A stretch of 64,000 bases of DNA from Halobacteriovorax sp. (GTDB lineage: Bacteria; Bdellovibrionota; Bacteriovoracia; Bacteriovoracales; Bacteriovoracaceae), in assembly GCA_002720865.1 (NCBI GenBank), contig PBIO01000018.1:62001-126000 (forward strand), read 5' to 3'. Below, one piece after another: positions 61,020 through 64,000 of the stretch; within the stretch, counting starts at the first letter, position 1; each line of letters opens with the position of its first letter. The notes under the pieces are model-generated. The model saw only the letters and a program-made list of their open reading frames with translations, was not told the DNA's origin and did not search any database. The position numbers and the translations under genes were made by a program.

Positions 61020-61325
61020 ATGAAAATTGTTAATGGCGACTATTCGCCTATGAGTAAAGAAGTTTTTACGAAAATTCAGAATAACTACCCAGAAGCTAGG
61101 AATTTTAAATTTTCGATTAAAGAAGATAACCATTCATTTTTTACAACCACACTAGAAGTGAGGGTTGGAAAGAAAAAGCTCGTTGCCAAAAAAATTGGCG
61201 CCTCTGCAAACGAGTCAGTTCGAAATGCTCTTTCAGCATTGAAAAAGCGGCTTGAAAAAATTGCTGATCGATCTAACCGAAAGAAAAAGCATTTTTTCTC
61301 TTTTTCCTCACTACACGCAATTTAA
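61020..61325 (+). CDS. HPF/RaiA-like ribosome-associated protein (short)
   Basis: A 101-residue protein resembling the hibernation-promoting factor/RaiA fold: strands KFSIKEDNHSFFTTTLEVRVGKKKLVAKK followed by the helix ESVRNALSALKKRLEKIADRS and a basic tail. The helix AL..LKKRLEK matches the C-terminal helix of RaiA-type proteins, which bind the ribosomal A/P site in starvation. It lacks the long C-terminal dimerisation domain of long HPF. The assignment is moderate: no strict signature is visible. Good Shine-Dalgarno (GAGGAG) at 6 bases. Confidence 0.55.
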   Translation: MKIVNGDYSPMSKEVFTKIQNNYPEARNFKFSIKEDNHSFFTTTLEVRVGKKKLVAKKIGASANESVRNALSALKKRLEKIADRSNRKKKHFFSFSSLHAI

Positions 61326-61344
61326 TAAATTTTCTTTAAAACCA

Positions 61345-61360
61345 GGGGGCGGTCGCCCCC
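61345..61360. terminator. GC-rich hairpin between convergent genes
   Basis: GGGGGC / GCCCCC with loop GGTC. It lies in the 39 bases between the stops of the two convergent genes. T-tracts on both sides are poor, so it may act bidirectionally but weakly. Confidence 0.5.
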
Positions 61361-61364
61361 TTCC

Positions 61365-63071
61365 CTACATATTAATAATATCTCTTCTAATTTGATAATA
61401 GATATACTTTCCAATGATCTGATCTAATGTGTAAATAATTGAAGCCTGTGTGATAGCAGCTTTCATATTTAGCCCACCCATACACATCGTCCTATATATC
61501 CAAAGACCCATTAACAAGCTTTTTGGCACATCTAACATGTCATATGATCTAACAAAGATATATCGATCCATCGTGTGGCTTCCAAGCTTTATACTACCTG
61601 AGTTTTCATTATATATTTTTTGAGTGATTGCCTCCATTAAACGCTCTTGCATTTCATCATCCTCTAGCTCACCGGCCGAGATTTCTTCTAAGCTTAAGAT
61701 TTCATCGAACTCATTTTTTTCAACTTCTACTTTTCCTCTCATGACTTCTGAAATGAATTTTTTAATCTGCTCAGGAAAATATTCATTATTCAGAGAGTTC
61801 ATGGCCGCATTATATTCTTTAATAAATTCGGGATCCTCTTTTTTTCTAAGTTCAACTATTCTTTCGTACTCTTCTTTAATAAAAGAATTTTCTTCTCCAA
61901 ACTCAAGTTCATACATAGCCGCTTCAATATAGTCTGCGGGGGTATAAAAAATATGCAAGGAAACCATTTTCTTCAAAAAGGTGGCAGCTTGATCTGTCAT
62001 AATGGCGTTGTATCCATATTGAAAAATAAACTTCCAAGCTAAATCATGACCTAATTTCCCATACCAATCAAACTCAGTTTTATCCTTGTCCCAATTGGCG
62101 TAGGCATAAGTTCCTGCCGTTGCTGAAATCCCCATTGCCATAAAAAACGAGGAGGTTCTCTTTGCGGCGTACTTACTTTCAGGAGTTGGTTTTGTTGAGC
62201 GACAGGCGTATTTCATATTAGAATATACCGCTGTCATTTCCTTTGCTTGTTTTTTTGCAAAAGCTTTTGCTTCATCTCCCTTTAAACCTTTTTTAAGGGC
62301 CTTCTTTTCTTGTTTTTTAATCTGCTTCAGTTCAAATTTATCAATACTATTTCTAAGTTTTTTAAATTTATCTATGTATTTCCCTGAATCCTCTGGGTAA
62401 AAGAGTTTCGGCAGTTCGGCTAAAGCGCGCATTTGATGCTTTTGTCTCATGGCCGTAGCAAAACTTAAATATTCTTTTAATATTTTCCATTCCTCATCAC
62501 TTTCAGGAAATCTAACAAAGTACTTTTGAAATTCATTAAATTCTAGAGGAGTGAACTCAGAATCAGTAAGAAGCTTTCGAAGCCTTATAACTTGGTCGCT
62601 ATCAGGCTGACTTCTCGCGAGGATGAGGTCCATAGTTTCATCTAACTTAGGAAGCCCCTCCCAAGACCTAGGAATCAACCTGACTTCTCCATACGAAAAA
62701 TCCAAGAGAAACTTAGAGGTATCGGTCTGAGCTAACAAAGGTGGTACATCTTCAGGAGATATAAGTTTCTCCTTAATCATCTTATTAATAGTATCGGCGT
62801 ACATTTGAGTTAGAAACTGAAATCGTCCTTTCCTGGCCTTCAATAATTTTAAGAAAGAAAGACGGGACTTTAAGCTATGTCGAGATAATTTTTTTACTGT
62901 AGGTGAAATAACTTTTTCTTTAACAATTCCAAATGTGTTCTTCTTAGTTTTAGTAAGAATACTTTTTATCAATTGTTTACAATTTCCTGTGTTAAAGGAT
63001 GCCGGGGAACGCTCCACCGTGTGACTGCATGTAAACAGCAGTAAACCTATAAAAAGATACCAGACTCTCAC
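61365..63071 (-). CDS. Large lipoprotein of unknown function
   Basis: A 568-residue protein with lipobox (LFIGLLLFTC, Cys 15). The mature part is mainly helical and charged, with a Lys-rich stretch (KKQEKKALKKGLKGDEAKAF) near residue 260, one hydrophobic segment at about 302-320 (SFFMAMGISATAGTYAYA) and acidic runs in the second half. Cysteines are few. I do not recognise the family. It starts 40 bases after the end of the upstream gene on the same strand and probably belongs to one operon with it. Confidence 0.65.
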   Translation of the reverse strand: MRVWYLFIGLLLFTCSHTVERSPASFNTGNCKQLIKSILTKTKKNTFGIVKEKVISPTVKKLSRHSLKSRLSFLKLLKARKGRFQFLTQMYADTINKMIKEKLISPEDVPPLLAQTDTSKFLLDFSYGEVRLIPRSWEGLPKLDETMDLILARSQPDSDQVIRLRKLLTDSEFTPLEFNEFQKYFVRFPESDEEWKILKEYLSFATAMRQKHQMRALAELPKLFYPEDSGKYIDKFKKLRNSIDKFELKQIKKQEKKALKKGLKGDEAKAFAKKQAKEMTAVYSNMKYACRSTKPTPESKYAAKRTSSFFMAMGISATAGTYAYANWDKDKTEFDWYGKLGHDLAWKFIFQYGYNAIMTDQAATFLKKMVSLHIFYTPADYIEAAMYELEFGEENSFIKEEYERIVELRKKEDPEFIKEYNAAMNSLNNEYFPEQIKKFISEVMRGKVEVEKNEFDEILSLEEISAGELEDDEMQERLMEAITQKIYNENSGSIKLGSHTMDRYIFVRSYDMLDVPKSLLMGLWIYRTMCMGGLNMKAAITQASIIYTLDQIIGKYIYYQIRRDIINM

Positions 63072-63111
63072 ACCTAGCTATTCGGTTTTTTTTAGACAAT
63101 TATAAGCTTTA

Positions 63112-63999
63112 TTAAGGTGAAGCAGCATTATTTAGACCATTATCTAACAGATAGCTATCAATGACCCCTAAACCATTGAAATCCCCTTCTCTAAAATAGG
63201 AGATAAAATCTCTTCCTTCTAAGTCCAGAGCCTCAAATGACCCATGTAAAAAGACATTTGGTAAACCAAAATAATTGTAAAGATCCACTTTGGTGCGGGA
63301 TTTTTCTGTTAGTTTTTGGGCAAAATCTTTAAATCTCCAGAGGGGAATATTTTTTAATCTTTGATCTATAGAAAGCTTTGTTCTTTTTTGAATACAAGAC
63401 TCCCAGAGATATCTTTTCTTTTTTGCACTTCTGAAGAGTTTAAATTTTGGTTTACAATAATCATAAAGCTTCTTTGAATAAGAGCGATGACTGACTTCTT
63501 TCCAATAACGATCAAAGCTCTTCTCTAGTGAAATCCTACAGAAAAAACGTTTTCTACATGTTTCTTTTATAACGGTATATACTTCCTTTAAGCTTAATTT
63601 ATTAAAGTACTCGAGGCCCTCTTTCTTTATAATATACTTCCCCGTTAAAGTTAGGGGACCTTGTAGTTGTTGACTTCGAAGGAGATGCCAAACGAGAGGG
63701 TCAACACCACCATAGCTTTCGAGAATCTCAACGGCATGTTTTTTGGTAAGTTTAGTAAGCTTTCCTGAGTTATACTTTCTTTCGATAACCATAGAGAAAT
63801 TTTCTTTATTGATGGATAGCTTCTCTCTTTTTTCAATAAGGTTTTCACTACTTTTATATTCAATCTCAAGCCTTCTTAGATCTACTAGTGACTTTCTAGT
63901 GACTGAATCAAGCCCAAGCAATGACCTCATTACCCCACCAAAGATTCGACTCCAAATATTCTGAACAAAGTTAGCTTTCTCGTAAAAGTGCTTAAAGAA
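63112..63999 (-). CDS. Basic protein of unknown function (partial, runs off the right edge)
   Basis: The last 272 residues after the first in-window ATG (63930) are visible, but the same frame stays open for 23 further codons to the edge of the window (translation includes HFYEKANFVQNIWSRIFGGV), so the true start lies outside. The protein is lysine/arginine-rich, with several cysteines and many aromatic residues. No motif is recognised. It lies upstream of the large lipoprotein in the same orientation. Confidence 0.55.
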   Translation of the reverse strand, partial: FFKHFYEKANFVQNIWSRIFGGVMRSLLGLDSVTRKSLVDLRRLEIEYKSSENLIEKREKLSINKENFSMVIERKYNSGKLTKLTKKHAVEILESYGGVDPLVWHLLRSQQLQGPLTLTGKYIIKKEGLEYFNKLSLKEVYTVIKETCRKRFFCRISLEKSFDRYWKEVSHRSYSKKLYDYCKPKFKLFRSAKKKRYLWESCIQKRTKLSIDQRLKNIPLWRFKDFAQKLTEKSRTKVDLYNYFGLPNVFLHGSFEALDLEGRDFISYFREGDFNGLGVIDSYLLDNGLNNAASP

Positions 64000-64000
64000 A

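Overview
The window is a dense, AT-rich bacterial chromosome segment. The gene content points to a Gram-negative predatory-type bacterium of the Bdellovibrionota, most likely the Bacteriovorax/Halobacteriovorax side. The reasons are a TIGR02147/DUF4423 regulator, two YkuD_2-type L,D-transpeptidases, many secreted or outer-membrane proteins of unknown family, an LpxR-like lipid A deacylase, a FecR-domain/beta-barrel protein and a bacterial mevalonate operon. This placement is an inference from gene families, not a sequence match. I see no rRNA, tRNA, insertion sequence, prophage or CRISPR array, and after annotation no gene-free stretch is longer than about 270 bases.

Layout. 1-5.4 kb holds small secreted proteins. 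They include a YkuD_2 transpeptidase gene that looks split by a frameshift at an A8 run, and a four-member family of small two-cysteine secreted proteins arranged around a TIGR02147 regulator. 5.4-13 kb is housekeeping: a DEAD-box RNA helicase, a 2Fe-2S ferredoxin, a PHA-system-like protein, dut, pnp, rpsO and an RpoH-type sigma factor. 13-19 kb holds envelope proteins: a 570-residue secreted unknown, a helical-repeat protein next to an LpxR-like enzyme, and the FecR/barrel protein. 19-24 kb is the spoVR-yeaH-prkA kinase operon, divergent from a PP2C phosphatase. 24-36 kb has an M23 peptidase, secA, an acidic protein, a glpD-like dehydrogenase, two tandem paralogous outer-membrane proteins, trxB and a crotonase. 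36.6-42 kb is a five-gene mevalonate operon (fni, mvaA, a GHMP kinase of the GYDIA type, mvaD, mvk) that lacks HMG-CoA synthase here. 42-45 kb is an RNA-modification-like operon with two U32 proteins and an RsmI-like methylase. 45-51 kb includes an SGNH-like protein, a cNMP-binding protein, a small lipoprotein behind a near-consensus sigma-54 promoter, a second YkuD_2 protein, a strongly structured candidate RNA, a hypothetical gene boxed by inverted repeats, and mdh. 51-64 kb mixes xth, a guanine-deaminase-like enzyme, NfeD and slipin, a DOMON-like protein, an NAD(P)-binding protein, an EEP-family lipoprotein, an HPF/RaiA-like protein and secreted unknowns. The last gene runs off the right edge.

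Themes. Neighbouring genes cooperate in clear units: isoprenoid precursor synthesis, Ser/Thr kinase signalling, and RNA turnover and translation (rpsO, pnp). The most unusual signals are mostly outside the proteins. They are the sigma-54 promoter with an upstream inverted repeat, two or three intergenic RNAs with long closing stems, a spaced direct-repeat motif shared by two paralogous promoters, and eight convergent gene pairs whose stop codons overlap by exactly 4 bases.
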